DNA of 64,000 nt from Paramarasmius palmivorus (GCA_037176845.1 JAYKXP010000052.1:1-64000), one strand, 5' to 3'; shown: positions 11,448 through 23,657, counted from the stretch's first letter. A program made the numbers and translations. The notes: generated by a model from the letters alone, not told the origin.

Positions 11448-14400
11448 CTATTCAAGGTCTTCGGGACTCCAGCCGTAGTGATCCCGAAGCCTTTTGCTGA
11501 ACTGTTTCAACATCACCGGAGTGATAGTACTATCCGGGTGTGCTAGATAAGAAATGATGAGAACGATCATATGTTGTTCAGACTCGACAAACTCACGTTT
11601 GTGGAAAGAGATAGGCTTTGGAAAGAAGGAAGTTAGATCTCGTATATCTTGCGCTGGAACATACACACGTTATCTTTGGAGTTCCTCGGAGTGAACTTGA
11701 CACTAGATCCCGCAGTGGATGGATCAACATCAAAACCCACATCCTCCATGACCTGTGGGAATGTGATTAGTATTCAATGAGTGATATGTTGAATAAGGTT
11801 TTTACCTTCACAAAGGTGTCCCACTTCATTCCCGCACTACCCTTAGTCTCGTCCTCAGCGGTATGCAAAATCTGATGCATGTAACCTCGAGTCTTCCTAC
11901 GAAGACTGGCGAAGAAGTTCCGTTTCTCCTTCTTTTCATGTGGGGTCTCCTCTTGCTCTTTGCCGACGCCTAAACGAGCCAAAACCCCCTTAGGTTTGAT
12001 ATTGGAGAAAACTGAAGCATGGTCGGGTCGTGATTTGACTTTGGTCTTGGGCGCGTCCAGGTTCTCAGACTTGATGTAGGATCTTGCAGACTCTGCAGTC
12101 GTCTGTGAAATAGGCAACGAGAATGTCGAAGCCGAAGCAGATGCCTGAGAAGTGGTCTGAGGTTTTGGTTTCGCAGGAGAGGCAGGCGTTTTCGCCTTTG
12201 CCTTGGCGGGTGTAGGGGATGCCGGTGTGGCAGCCGGAGCAGGAGCAGGGGCTGGAGCAGGGACAGGAGAAGTAGGTGCTTCATCTTCGGACTCGTCCTT
12301 ACCCTCGTCATCTTTGGCCGCGCCGGCACCAGCAGCTTTCTTTTTCTTCTTCTTAGGCTTCTTCTTTTTCTTCTTCTTGGTCTTCGTTTCATCTTCCTCG
12401 TCTTCCTCGTCGAGAACGTCCAGTCCATCTGACGGCTTTGGAGGTGGTGCCTTTTTGCCGGCAGCACTACTGGTCTTCAGCTGAGAGCTGGATTGGAACA
12501 TACGTCCTAAATGAAATGTAAGTAGTGGTGCTTGACAAAAGGTCGTCTATACTCACCTCGCAGCGAAGAGAGTAGCTTCAGGAAGGGATTCCCTTTGTAC
12601 TCTTCTTGAGTGTCCTCTGATTCGCCTCTTGCATTCGACCACTCGGCATCATGGACAGTATCCATCGCCTCGCGAAGCATTTCGCGCAGTTCATCCTCCT
12701 CGTCGGTATCATAGCCACTCTCGTCGTCTCCGTCGTCGTTAGAATCATCCATACTGTCGTCACTGTCACTCCAATCATCATCAGTATCGGATACATCCTG
12801 GAGAGGAGGCATGGAATCATCGCTGTCGTAAGCCGGCTCAATAGCAAGTGGTTTCTTCTTTCCTTTCTTTCCAGCAGGCCGAGCAGCTCCAGAGTCGCCT
12901 TCGTCGTCGGACTCGAATTCGCCAGCAAGACCAGTGATATGATAAGTATGCCAGCTTGGGGTAGGCTTCATGGCAGCCTTGAGACCCCATAGGTTATCAA
13001 TAGTTCTTCCAGACGCATTCTTGTAATTCTACGAGAGATCGTAAATCGACGATTCAACGGTAGTCTGAAGAAAACAAACCAGATTGACTGTCTTCCACAT
13101 GTTATTCAAGACCTCAGCCTTCTTGGTCCTTTCGAGTGGGAAGATATGATCTTTGAAGCTGGCAGATTTCTGCGCTGCAACTTCCGAGTACAGTTGAGCA
13201 TCAACCCAATCCTGAAATTCAGCAGGCATTTCGCGAGGCTGGTTAACGATATCCTTCGCGTCAGGGTGCAGCAGGGGTGTCTCAAGATTCGTTTGCAGTT
13301 GGACGACCCACTGCAAGGTGGATTTAATTTAGAGGTCGAATGTAGTATGATGTCTGAACTTACGGAGAGATCACCAACAGCGTCCCAAAGGGCCTGAGGG
13401 AAACGTCGAGCTTCTTTAGGTGCTTCATCGACAGCATCATGCAAGATTTGGTAAAGAATTGCCTTGGGGTATGGGGCTCTTGGGAAACATAGCTCAACGA
13501 CAATGGAATCGAGGAAGGATCGGCATGCTTCTCGAACTTCTTGCCAGTCAAAGATGGTCTCCTTTTCACCAGACTCACCCTCCTTTTCCTTAAAGTAACG
13601 AGCGTAATGAGCTAGGCATTAAGAAATTAACGTCAGTCGATAATTGCGAGAAGCAAGAGAGGATCGCTCACGTGTCGTCTTCGCAAGCACGGCAAATTTG
13701 GACTGGAGAAGGTCGGTAACGATATTGACCATGTCGTACAGGACAAGGTAGCGAGATCTCAGGTCTTCCTTGGATTTCAGCTGTTGTACGATCTGTTCAT
13801 CTGACAACCCGTCGGCCTGCAACTCGCAGAGACCGTCTGCTACGAGTTTCCAAGCAGAAGCAAGCATGTAGGCGTTGTGTATCCTGCAAGAATGAAAACG
13901 GGTTGAGCCTAACAGGAGCGCGTCAGCACGTGTGTACGCTACCTGGTCGAGATGATTGAAGCGATGTAGGTTGGATTGCGGGTTGGATCTTGGTTTTCTT
14001 TCTTATTTGGGAGTGTACGTGCTTTGATTTCGTCGTGGATGAGTCCATAGAAAAGATCGGGGTCCTTGAGGCCTCTAACATCGTCCATAGCACCTGCGTA
14101 TGTCGACTATCAACCCTATTCCAATGCTGTAGAAAACGCGCCACTCACTATTGAACTGTGAAATCGCGATGTTAACACAATCTTCAATGCGGAATGGTGC
14201 TCTGAGGGACTTTTGTGCCTTTTCAACGAGATCCTCTGAGTAGAAAAAAATGAATATGAGTACAAGACAGAACAGAGATTATAACTGACCAGCCAGAAGA
14301 TCTAGTTTCTCTCTTCCCGTCAACTTTGTTGTCAATACGAGCTCTCCAGTGCCTCTAGCGCCATATTTTCCGTTACGGAGAATGAGAGCGCGTTCTGTGG

Positions 14401-14530
14401 TGGGTCTCACAACAGAGGTACCATCGGCACGCTTCCCACTCTTCGTGATATCTCGTGGACCTTTCTTTACTATAGCTCTTGAAGTTGAAGTCGAGGGTTT
14501 CGACGATTTTGTAAGTGCCTTAGGAGGCAT
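11448..14530 (-). CDS. Large conserved basidiomycete protein with acidic and Lys-rich regions and a HicA-like C-terminus
   Basis: I do not recognise a characterised function. The N-terminus is basic (MPPKALTKSSKPSTSTSRAI), suggesting nuclear or nucleolar targeting. A long helical region follows, spread over several exons (about 14280-13030), with no known motif. Then comes a strongly acidic Asp/Ser/Glu-rich stretch (about 12900-12650), a Lys-rich stretch with long KKKKKK runs (about 12390-12310), and an Ala/Pro-rich linker (about 12300-12190). The last exons, joined across introns near 11690-11610 and 11590-11550, give WDTFVKVMEDVGFDVDPS, then a GS..F.P segment, PISFHKPHPDSTI and KRLRDHYGW. 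That spacing resembles the small dsRBD-like fold of the HicA/YcfA family, where a His in a strand after the GS motif is functional. The stop is at 11448-11450. Exon edges in the middle are approximate. Confidence 0.75.
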
Positions 14531-15023
14531 CTACAATCGTCGCTGTGAAGTTTGAGCGAAGAGGTTTTGGTAACAGTTCAAAGCGGAAATTTTCAAGGTT
14601 AAGTCACGACCCCATATCAACATCCAGTCCACACCAATACCCGACTACAAAATTTATATCGAATCCTCCTTCCCTCTTGCTACATAACTTCAATCAGCGA
14701 TATCTCATCCGCACAGAAATCACAGGTGAACATCAATTTTTCCTTGGGACGTCTGTCCCTTGCCAACTCATCATGGTCACTGCCTCATAAACACCAAGCC
14801 CGCGACGACCATTCATTTTCATCATTTTCCCCCACCCTGTCCATGCTAGTCAGAGAGTGATTGCTGTCAATGATATCAGATGCTACTGCCAGCAGGGGAT
14901 CACACACAAGCACTGTAGCATTTCAACGACATTCGAGCCCTGTCCTGCCGGCAGCATTCAAGTTTGTGTTCACAACCCATAGTGTCCTCTCTTTTTGCGT
15001 CTGCAGGTATTGTATACCTCCGG
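14531..15023. promoter_or_regulatory. Divergent upstream region
   Basis: About 490 bases lie between the starts of the large acidic/basic protein (minus) and the single-span membrane protein (plus). It is pyrimidine-rich on the plus strand, as fungal upstream regions often are. No convincing TATA box, repeat or gene was seen. Confidence 0.35.
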
Positions 15024-16765
15024 ATGGCTGCCTTCAATGTCACCGGTGAGTGCTACTGCTCTTGCGCCGCGATATCGAGCTTGAATCACCTTTTCACAGT
15101 TGAAGACAGCTCTCCTTTAGTTAATTATTCCCCTCCTGGGTCATGGGCGGACTCTGACCCCAGCGACCCCTCGATTGCAGTAAGTGTCTACTTCATTTTT
15201 CTACGAAGGTTAACGCCACGTCAAAATACAGTCTTATTCCGGAAGATCCATACGAACCACACGGGAGCGAGGTGCTCAGGCGACAGTAGACTTTAATGGT
15301 GGAATTACCCAACCTGTTACAATAGTTATTGGCTTTCCGCTGACTTTCGTGCAGGTACTGGCATATTCATCTATGGTTCCGACAAACCGAACTTTGGAAC
15401 TTTCACTGTGACCGTAGACGGGCAAAAAGTCGATACCAGTAGTTCCGCTGCGACCGTTAGTGCACCGAAGAAGCTGTTGGCTTCTGTGCAGGATTTGAAG
15501 AACGAACGACACACCGTTGTGGTTACTAGTGAGGGTACAAACGATATTAATATCGACTACATGGATGTCCAACATGAGGACGGGCTCCCTGGGTGCGTCA
15601 CACGATCGTCATTACAGTGCTCTAGAGTACTCTGCTCAAATGCATTTCAGAGCCACTGTCACACCCTCTGTCATCGACGATACAGACCCCAGAATCGTCT
15701 ACGAACCACTAGGAGGATGGCGAACTAATACTGGAGAGGCTTTCATGAACAAGACGCTCCAGTAAGTAGCCATATGATTCGAGGTTTTCATCGATGGATG
15801 ACCAGATTGTCGCTTGCAGCTTTTCCAGTACGAATGGTGCCAGCGCTTTATTATCTTTTAGCGGCAGTGCGATAGCAGTATATGGAACAGTGTCGGATGA
15901 CCATGCTAGCATGCGCGTTACCCTCAACGGACAAACGGACACCTTTTCAGCTGGTTCGGGACCAGGCGCTGCTGCTGCTCTCCACCCCCAGGTGCTCTTG
16001 GTAAGTCCTTGTGAAAACGTCCGTTGGTTACTGTCTCATGGCCGTTGTACGTAGTACTTCGCTGATAACTTAGGCGAAGGAACACATACCATATCGGTGA
16101 TCTCGGATATTGAAAATAGTACCCGTCCCTTTATCGACGTGGACGCCTTCGTCGTATATTCCTTTGATGGCGGTGACGCTGGCGGCGGTACTAGTACTGA
16201 AACGGGGCCTGAGTAAGCTTGTCCGACTATGGCTTTGACAGATTTACTTACTCGCTTCCACAAACAGTTCTCAATCTGTTCGAACCATCCCCAAGACGAC
16301 GATCATTGGGGCTGCTGTTGGAGGCAGCGTAGCGCTTCTATCTTTGCTACTCCTGGTGGCGTTCTTTGTCCTACGCCGTCGACGAAAGCAAAGACCTATT
16401 CCATCACCAGTCACCCCTGTCCTTCCGTTCCAGCAGACTGACATGACCGAATCGGCATTTAATTTTCCTCCGCCAATCATCGGAAAATCCAGGTTCTCAA
16501 AGCACTCCATCGCCCCGAGCTACTATGGCGCGTCCCTGCAACCTAGCAAGCCAAATCATTCTCGGGCGACCAGTGGTTCCTCTGGCACGTCGTCAGATGT
16601 GATAAAGCTTGGTGTTCCTAAACCGCCCTCAAGCACCCGTTCAGTTTCACCGGCATCAGTAAGTGTCGACCCGAAGCACTGGTGTGTGAGTGATGCTGAT
16701 GAACCAAAATGTAGGACACACCCATAAGGCCAAGGCCTCCTCCTCCTTTGGACCTAGTAACATAA
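15024..16765 (+). CDS. Single-span membrane protein with two extracellular beta-rich lobes
   Basis: Hypothetical membrane protein of a type frequent in Agaricomycetes. The joined exons read MAAFNVT, VEDSSPLVNYSPPGSWAD, then two lobes of similar style: ATVDFNGTGIFIYGSDKPN with FTVTVDGQ, and ALLSFSGSAIAVYGTVSDD with MRVTLNGQTDTF and HTISVISD. Both contain the G(T/S)xIxIYG...V.(L/V)(D/N)GQ pattern, which suggests an internal duplication of a jelly-roll-like domain. A transmembrane helix follows (IIGAAVGGSVALLSLLLLVA, near 16300-16370), then a basic stop-transfer RRRRKQR. The cytosolic tail is rich in Ser and Pro. An intron from GTAAGTGTC to GTAG (near 16660-16715) is needed to reach the natural end DTPIRPRPPPPLD. 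No classical signal peptide is seen at this ATG, so topology is inferred. Confidence 0.75.
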
Positions 16766-17126
16766 TTTATCACTGACCATACCTTCATTTGGGTTATTTA
16801 TACTGAATCACTGGATCTTTATGTACAAATCGGAGTAAATTCCTGTTATTTGACATTTTCGAGATGAGATCAATGCCAAAAGTCTGGAATGCTCCTGTTT
16901 ACCGTTGTGAGGCAGTGAGCGAGTGCCAACAAAAGCCCCTTGTCATCTCCTCCTTGACTTCCACCACCCTTTGGATCCCTTTCTTCTCTTTTTCTGAGCT
17001 GCGCTCGTTTATTGCTCATTTCTCGGCTGTCCTTCTTTCTTTCGTCAAGCAAACCTTTCACTCGACCTTGTACATCAATTCGAGCAGGCTCCTCTTACCA
17101 ACGCAACTTCATTGATATCCAACACG
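16766..17126. other. Gene-free spacer
   Basis: About 360 bases contain the 3' flank of the membrane-protein gene and a pyrimidine-rich leader before the next ATG. The frame 16864-17115 plus has no recognisable motif. Nothing else was seen. Confidence 0.4.
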
Positions 17127-17751
17127 ATGGGCAAACTTATGTGGCATGACTTTGCGCACTTTGTCTCTATGACTGCCAGTGTCTGTGAGTCAGATATGGG
17201 CACTTTGCACTCTCAAGGACGCTAACCCCGCACAGATGCTGTATGGTCAGCATTCTATGGCTTGTTCTTCCGCAAATTCTTTTGGGACTTTGTTGGAGGC
17301 ACTCTACGTGATCCCGGAGGTCTCCAGTGCGTTCAAAATGTCCATTCATTTTATACCTTTACCTGACTTCCAATCCAGACCCTCCGCCGGCGCCCAGGTC
17401 TTTATTACCCTTATCGTGAAGAACCCAATTGTCCAGATCTTTGCGATGGTAGTCGGCTTTATCATGATCGCTCTGGAATATCCCCTTCCGCAGCTGAAAG
17501 GCACCGCAATTCATCGAAGTTTCGCACCAAAAATTGTGGGGTTACTGTTCCAGTCCTTCCTATGTTTTTTGTTTTACCAGGTACGTTTGCTCATGTGTTG
17601 GCATAGCTATTCATTCACTAACGACACATAATAGGGAACTAATGCTGGGATCTATGGTGTCATTGCGGCAGGGGCGTATACTCGTGCACAACTATCTGGA
17701 GAACAAATGGAGGAGGCGAAGGAGAACAAGGGCAGGGGAGGAAAGGCTTGA
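17127..17751 (+). CDS. Small multi-pass membrane protein, DUF7727 type
   Basis: Conserved fungal membrane protein of unknown function. Exons from ATG 17127 join to read MGKLMWHDFAHFVSM, VYAVWSAFYGLFFRKFFWDF and VGGTLRDPGGLQP. These are followed by membrane stretches VFITLIVKNPIVQIFAMVVG and IVGLLFQSFLCFLFYQ, and the end GTNAGIYGV..MEEAKENKGRGGKA. The WDFVGGTLRDPGG and EYPLPQLKGTAIHRSF segments are the parts I recognise from this fungal family. About three to four hydrophobic segments are present. Introns lie near 17170-17235, 17325-17381 and 17580-17635. The family name is from memory, so the label is less certain than the gene itself. Confidence 0.8.
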
Positions 17752-18128
17752 TCAACGGATTACCTTTCGACTCTTGCAGTCTTCACGACTTTTGCTATTG
17801 GTGTGGTGAGAGGGGCGCTTGAAATAGTGGACTTGTCCATTATCCATTCCTTTGTTAAGAGAGAAGAACAAGTCATTCGCGGTTTCATGGACGCTCCTGT
17901 ACACTACCTATATCCATGTTTCTGCGCTTTGAATAACTTGAATTTGAGCTGTGCTCAGGATCCGGTCTACCATTCTGTGCGAACCCGGTGCGATTCTGTG
18001 TAAAACGAGTCGAGTGTGAGATGTAGATAGCTGCGCGCCCTGCGAATATGTCGAAGTTCGATATTTTTAAGTGTGCTTGAGGAGCTGACTTTTTCTCTAT
18101 CCAGTATCTTACCGCCAACCTTGACACC
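17752..18128. other. Gene-free spacer
   Basis: About 375 bases between two plus-strand genes. Open frames on both strands (17803-18003 plus, 17885-18154 minus) show no motif. No repeat was recognised. Confidence 0.4.
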
Positions 18129-19428
18129 ATGCTCCCGCGAGAAATCATCGACAAGATCCCCTCTTTCTACGAGAAGGCCCTGGCCTCTGGCGACTTGTTC
18201 TTTTTCCCTTCAAGCATCCACCATTATCTAGAATCTGGTGTAGAAGTGATTGATCTTCTATCTTCAGCCAGAGTGCATGTCTGACATCGTACTATTAAAT
18301 CTATCAGTACGAGATTAGGCTTTGCCCTGCACTCCAGAGGAAACCCCATCTACCAACTCCGCACTTCGACGAGAATGTCGATGTTATAGCCAAGGCTGTA
18401 GAGAATGGTGCTGAGAAATCGAAGGACCCATTTTCTCCTCCGTATAACGCGGGCCTGTTTGTGGGATATCTAGAGGAAGATTATGTCGTTCTGGTGCGTC
18501 TTTATGGGTTCGGATAGAGGATGTGTTGACGATACTCTGCGACTCTAGTTGAATAAATATGCAGTAGTTGCCGAGCACTTTCTAGTAGTGACGAAAGGTT
18601 TTAGAGAATCTCTTCTGCGAACTTCAATCACAACACTGAACGTGTCTTCAGAGTTTCGCTCACAATCGTCACCTCCAACGCCCTCAGATCTTAAGCATTC
18701 GTATGCCTTGCTAGTAGCGGCCAGCAAGGCTCGCAAAAACATGATTTGCATTTATAACTGTGGGGATCTGTCCGGCGCGTCTCAGCCACACAAACATCTT
18801 CAATTCATCCCGCTAGAGAACGAAGATGGACCTCCAATTGAAGCCCTCGCAAGGAATGTCAAGCTCGAGAACCCCGGTCAGCGTCAGCGTCATCTCCTAG
18901 TTCTCTGATACTGACCGTAAGTTCACAGACAAGCCTTTCTCTATCAACAGTCTGCCATACGCGAACCACGTCTATCGATTCCCATCTAGGCTTGCATCCT
19001 CAAAGCCAGAAGAATATGAGCGCACCTTGACGAATGCATTCATTTCTCTTCTGGATCTTGCTATCTCTACCATAAGACACGATCCAGACTACCCGGCGGG
19101 GAAGGCGTCTTACAATGTTATACTGACTCTAGAGCATTTGGTGCGCTCTCATGCTGGCATGTGCTTAGCTTTCTGGCTGATCATGTTTCCGCTTGCGCAG
19201 TATATTTTCCCTCGTAAAGGCGAAAATTATACTTTATCGTCAACCGGAGGTATATTGAGTATAAATTCACTGGGCTACGCTGGAATGCTCTTAGTAAAGA
19301 GCGAAGAGGAATTAGAGGCAGTGAAGAAAGAGGGCGTAGGCAAGATCCTGGGGTCAGTGGGTCTGAAGAGCGTCCACGAAATACAGGTGGCAGGTGTGAA
19401 TGGGGACCATGACGGACTTCGTCTGTGA
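18129..19428 (+). CDS. Diadenosine tetraphosphate phosphorylase (ATP adenylyltransferase, APA1/APA2 family)
   Basis: Cleaves Ap4A with phosphate to ATP and ADP, clearing dinucleoside polyphosphates in the cytosol; the family belongs to the HIT superfamily. The start MLPREIIDKIPSFYEKALASG fits the family. NAGLFVGYLEEDYVVLLNKY and VVAEHFLVVTKGF resemble the nucleotide-pocket region. The catalytic signature is ASQPHKHLQFIP (H-x-H-x-Q), preceded by IYNCGDLSGA. C-terminal pieces YNVILTLEHL and SINSLGYAGMLLVKSEEEL close the fold. Introns are visible near 18235-18307, 18490-18548, 18880-18928 and about 19140-19200. No organelle signal is seen. Confidence 0.9.
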
Positions 19429-19571
19429 TCACATTGCTTGTAGACCTATAGATACACTGAATGGCCTGGAACACGTTGTATAGAAAGATTAGGGTGTTGA
19501 GCCCAGCGATACATCCATGCTGTTGCGAATGATATTTGCCTATTATGTCTATTGGATCCACCCCGTAGTAA

Positions 19572-20730
19572 TTATTTCTGCTTCAATTTCTCGATCAATT
19601 CTGGAACAACTTCGTAAAGATCTGCGACAAGGCCTGCGTCGGCGACCTGGAATATTGGCGCATCGGGGTCCTTTTGAAATGTTGAGACGATGTGTTCCTA
19701 TTTCGAGAAATACGATGATCATACCTTATTGACTGCGACGATGAGTTTGGAATCCTTCATGCCAGCGAGGTGCTGGATGGCTCCGGAAATGCCAAGGGCG
19801 ATGTACAGCTCCGGTGCTACTGCTTTACCAGTTTGTCCTACTTGTAACGAGTTGTCTGCGTAGCCTGCATCCACAGCGGCACGAGAAGCCCCCACTGCGG
19901 CTCCCAGTACATCGGCAAGAGGATAGAGGGTAGCAGCAAACGTCTCAGCGTTTTTCAAGGGACGTCCACCTGAAACAACACGACTGGCAATGCTCAAGTC
20001 AGGGCGATCGGATTTAGCGAGATGCGTCTTGACATGCTGAGTTGCCAGGTCTGGAACGTTGACAGGTTCGATTGCCTTAACCTCAATGTCCTTGCCGTCC
20101 TCGCTGGGTGCAGCATGAAAAGAGGTTCCACGGACCGTGAAAAACTTGATGGGAATGGAAGACGACAGGCGAACAGTCGAAATGGCATTACCGGCGTAGA
20201 TTGGTCGGGTAAATGTGGTGGTGTTGGATGAAGAATCGTGCTCCAGGGATGTTATTTCTGAAACTGATGGCACGTCGAGCTTCGCGGCGACGCGAGGCAA
20301 GAGTGACTTCGCGAACGAGGAAGGTGCAGATACAACGTGCGTGTACTGGGATTCTGATAATATTTTCTCCAATAAAGGAGAGATAGCCTCTGGTATAGGC
20401 TGAGCGTAGAGATCCGAAGTTGAATGAAGTAAGGAAGTGAGCCCCTTGAGCCTGAAACGCGGGGGAAATGAGAAAAGCCCGCACAATAAACAGTGGTACC
20501 CACTTTTTCACCTTCTCGACGACTTCTGGGACTTGATCCGAGCCGCCGACGACAAGACCTGTAACTTTTCCACCTATTTGCTCTGCCGCGGTGAGAGCAG
20601 ACAACGACCCGGGTTCAATTGTGCCTTGTCTATGCTCGATGAAGATCAGGGTGTTTGGAGAATTTGTAGTTGCATATGTCCGTAAGAAGGACCTGCAAAT
20701 GAAGAAGCGTCTGCTCGTTGACAGGAGCAT
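19572..20730 (-). CDS. ETFA: Electron transfer flavoprotein alpha subunit, mitochondrial
   Basis: FAD-binding subunit of the ETF heterodimer, which carries electrons from acyl-CoA dehydrogenases to ETF-ubiquinone oxidoreductase in the mitochondrial matrix. The start at 20730 gives [20 protein letters not shown], a Ser/Arg-rich presequence. The N-terminal nucleotide-binding-like fold follows ([32 protein letters not shown]). The FAD-binding C-terminal domain is clear: [49 protein letters not shown] and [19 protein letters not shown]. The chain ends LIEKLKQK at 19572. An in-frame upstream ATG exists, but the presequence favours 20730. It is head-to-head with PEX5. Confidence 0.95.
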
Positions 20731-20876
20731 TATGGTGGAATGAAGGAGACACTTGCACAACAGTTCCGGCTCCGGGGCGCTCGGCGAATCGGATCCGAGA
20801 GGAATTCGCATGATTTCACCGGCTATTGCACTCTGAACGACCCCACTTCTCATCTTCATCTGCAATTGTCATCATA
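20731..20876. promoter_or_regulatory. Short divergent promoter of ETF-alpha and PEX5
   Basis: Only 146 bases separate the two start codons, so both genes must share or overlap promoter elements. Both proteins serve fatty-acid oxidation, one in mitochondria and one in peroxisomes. No obvious TATA box was seen. Confidence 0.6.
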
Positions 20877-23177
20877 ATGTCCTTCCAGTCACTAATCTCA
20901 GGTTCCGAATGCGCTGCCCCAGCAAACCCTCTCAATCAAGTATTGAAGCACACTGAGGGCGATCGCAGTCTACAGCAGGTGTGTACTCGTCTCATTCCAC
21001 AGCTGTGGATTCTTAGTAAACAATCTTCAGGATAGAATTGCGGGCCCTTCAACCTCACGAGTACGTAGTCAAAACACCTTACCGATTCAGATATTCATCT
21101 TTGCCCTTTTCAAAGCTTCAACACCTTCCTGGGACATCTTCCTCCGCCGCAACCTCTCAAGACCTGGCCCTTGCTCGCCAATTCTTCGAGACCAATAATG
21201 GAGGACGAACATTTGCTATGCCTCCTGAACTGGCCCGTGAAATGTCAAGTTTTCAGCCGCAGATAAATGATGCATGGGTGGTGGAGCAGCAACAACAAAT
21301 GCGAGCTTTCCAGGCGAACCAAGCTCAAACTCAGTGGGCTGCGGAGTTTGGGAACACCCCGGCTCTCCAAAAGCCCACTACCCCAATTACTTCTGAATGT
21401 GAGCATGGCGCCATCGCTTTCTGTCATTCTTCTCAAAGTTCTCTTCAAGCAGCCCAACATCAAGTGCCCATATACAGATCAAACTTTCAAACGGGCTTCC
21501 CTCTGCGTGGGATGTACGGCGGCCTTCCGATGATGCAGAATTTCAATGGCGAGCTTCTGGACAAAGGGAAAGGCAAAAACCGAGAGGCCGATTTTGAAGC
21601 TGCGTTTGACCAATATGCCGCCTCTCTAACGCCGGTCGAGAAGGAGCAGTCGCGTATCGTGGAACTAAACGATAGTGTAACCAACATTGAGGAAGCCATG
21701 AAGTCGGCTAGTTTGAATGAAGGGGAATTAGGTACCGATTTCAGAAAGTGAGCATCGTTTTTCCTCCGTTGTACGCTCTAACATCTCATCAGGGTTTGGG
21801 ATCACCTACAAAAGTCAGAGATCCCTCCACCGAAGGAAGATTTGGCCAAATGGGAGGCCGAATTCAATCAGCTCATGAACGCTCAGCGCGACGAATTAGA
21901 TTATGACTATGGAAGTGTGATGCAAGAAGCTTGGGAAAACGGACAGAAAGGGATAACAGAAACGGTCCCTGGAGACAAACCTCTACAGTTTGGCGAGGAC
22001 GGACTACCAGTTCTCGAACCATACACATTTGGTATGCATATCGTCTACTTCGATACACCGATTGTTAATCTCAATTGATAGAACCGGAGAACAAGTACCT
22101 AGACCCATCTACTTCTAGCAGCTCAATGCTCGCTCAAGCTAAAGCATTACTGGAGCAGAATGGTTCACTCTCGGAGGCAGCTCTACTTCTAGAAGCTGCC
22201 ATCCAGAAAGGTGAACTGGGAGAAGGAGGATATGAAGCCTGGATTCTTCTCGGAGAAACAAGAAACATGGACGAACGTGAACAACTTGGGATTCGTGCTT
22301 TGAATGAGGGTGTCAGACGCGCTGAAGCTGTCGACTCTAAGGGTGCTGGCATGATGGTGAGTCCAAATCGCGCCATTTTCAACGAACTCTGACCGACTCC
22401 AATTCAGTCGCTCGCAATCTCCTTTACTAATGAAGGGCTCGACAGGGCATCCCATATCATGCTATTGCGTTGGCTAAGAGCGCGGTACCCAGACGTGCAC
22501 GTGCCGGAAGAAACTACACAAGCCATAGCCAAAAATGCAGCCTGGGACACCCACACCCGCATAATCGACTTGTTCTTGAACCTGGCTCGACAGCAACATG
22601 GCCAAGGGATTGTAGACGCAGACGTCCAAATTGCTCTCGGAGTCCTGTTCTATACGAACGCTGACTTTGACCGTGCCAAAGACTGCTTTGAGGCTGCACT
22701 GTCCGTTCGTCCAGCTGACTATCTCCTTTGGAATCGGTTCGGCTCCTCCTTGTCGAATGGAAACAAACCAGAAGAGGCGCTAGGAGCGTACAAGGAAGCA
22801 TTACAATTACGTCCCACTTATACCCGTGCCATCTACAATGTCGGTGTCGCTTGTGAGTCATGTCGTTGCTCCTTACCGGCCGAATTGTTCTAAGGCCGTG
22901 CTTCAGGTCTCAATATCGGCGCAGACAAAGAAGCAGCAGAACACTTCTTGAGCGCCCTGGCTCTTCAACAGTCCACGGCAGGGGAGACAAGTGATCAGCT
23001 ATGGTTTACGCTTCGTCGCGCATTGCTCGGAATGGTGCGTTCTTTTGACCTGTCTGGATTTCTGTAGTACTCATGATCTCCATTGCAACTCAGGGTCGAC
23101 TCGATTTGGCAGATCATGCTAAACGAGAAGCCAAGAGCAACCTGGAACTTTTCCGTGCAGAGGGTTTCGACTTTTAA
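20877..23177 (+). CDS. PEX5: Peroxisomal targeting signal 1 receptor
   Basis: Cycling import receptor that binds PTS1 (SKL-like) cargo in the cytosol and docks at the peroxisome. The N-terminus MSFQSLISGSECAAPANPLN carries the conserved early Cys used for monoubiquitination and recycling. WAAEF and WEAEF are WxxxF-type motifs that contact Pex14/Pex13 in the family. The C-terminal half has tetratricopeptide repeats, for example ADVQIALGVLFYTNADFDRA, YLLWNRFGSSLSNGNKPEEA and YTRAIYNVGVACLNIGADKE. The last repeat is followed by LFRAEGFDF and stop at 23177. Introns lie near 20980-21030, 21060-21117, 21748-21792, 22030-22080, 22355-22408, 22853-22907 and 23035-23093. The gene looks complete and intact. 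Confidence 0.93.
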
Positions 23178-23657
23178 GGATATATATAGACCATCTGGCA
23201 TCCGATACAGTCCCTGCGCAGTGCTTTTTAAACCTGATGAGCTACGTTCGTGGTCTTTGGCGACAAGTATCAGAGACTAGCTCAGCATATGGACCTCCGA
23301 TGAAGATGAGTATACAACGCTTAACGGGTCGTAGGATGGGGCAAATATATATTTCCGAGCCATGTACTTAGCTCCAGATGACGACTTGTGAAAGTGCTTC
23401 GTACCTAGAACCTTCGAAGTCTTTAGGCCGCTTGAAAGTTGAACAGTCTATACGTGTTCCATCGATAGCATGGGGCTTTCTCGGTTTCTTGCTGGTGGAG
23501 GCGAATCAGGCGGATGCTATTGGACGAAATGCATCCTTGCTTGTGAACATGTGAGTACACGTCGGACCGGTCAACCGCTCATAAAAACACTTTCCATTAT
23601 GCGGTCATCTAGAGGTTTCAACCCTTTCCTTCTCACCCAAACTTGTGCTAAAATAGT
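23178..23657. other. Gene-free spacer upstream of the dehydratase gene
   Basis: About 480 bases. The frame at 23470-23712 plus overlaps the real start region of the next gene in another phase and is not a gene. Nothing else was recognised. Confidence 0.4.

Noticed and set aside
12203..12484. Plus-strand Gly/Ala and Phe-rich frame
   Set aside because: It is the antisense shadow of the Lys-rich and Ala/Pro-rich low-complexity part of the minus-strand gene.
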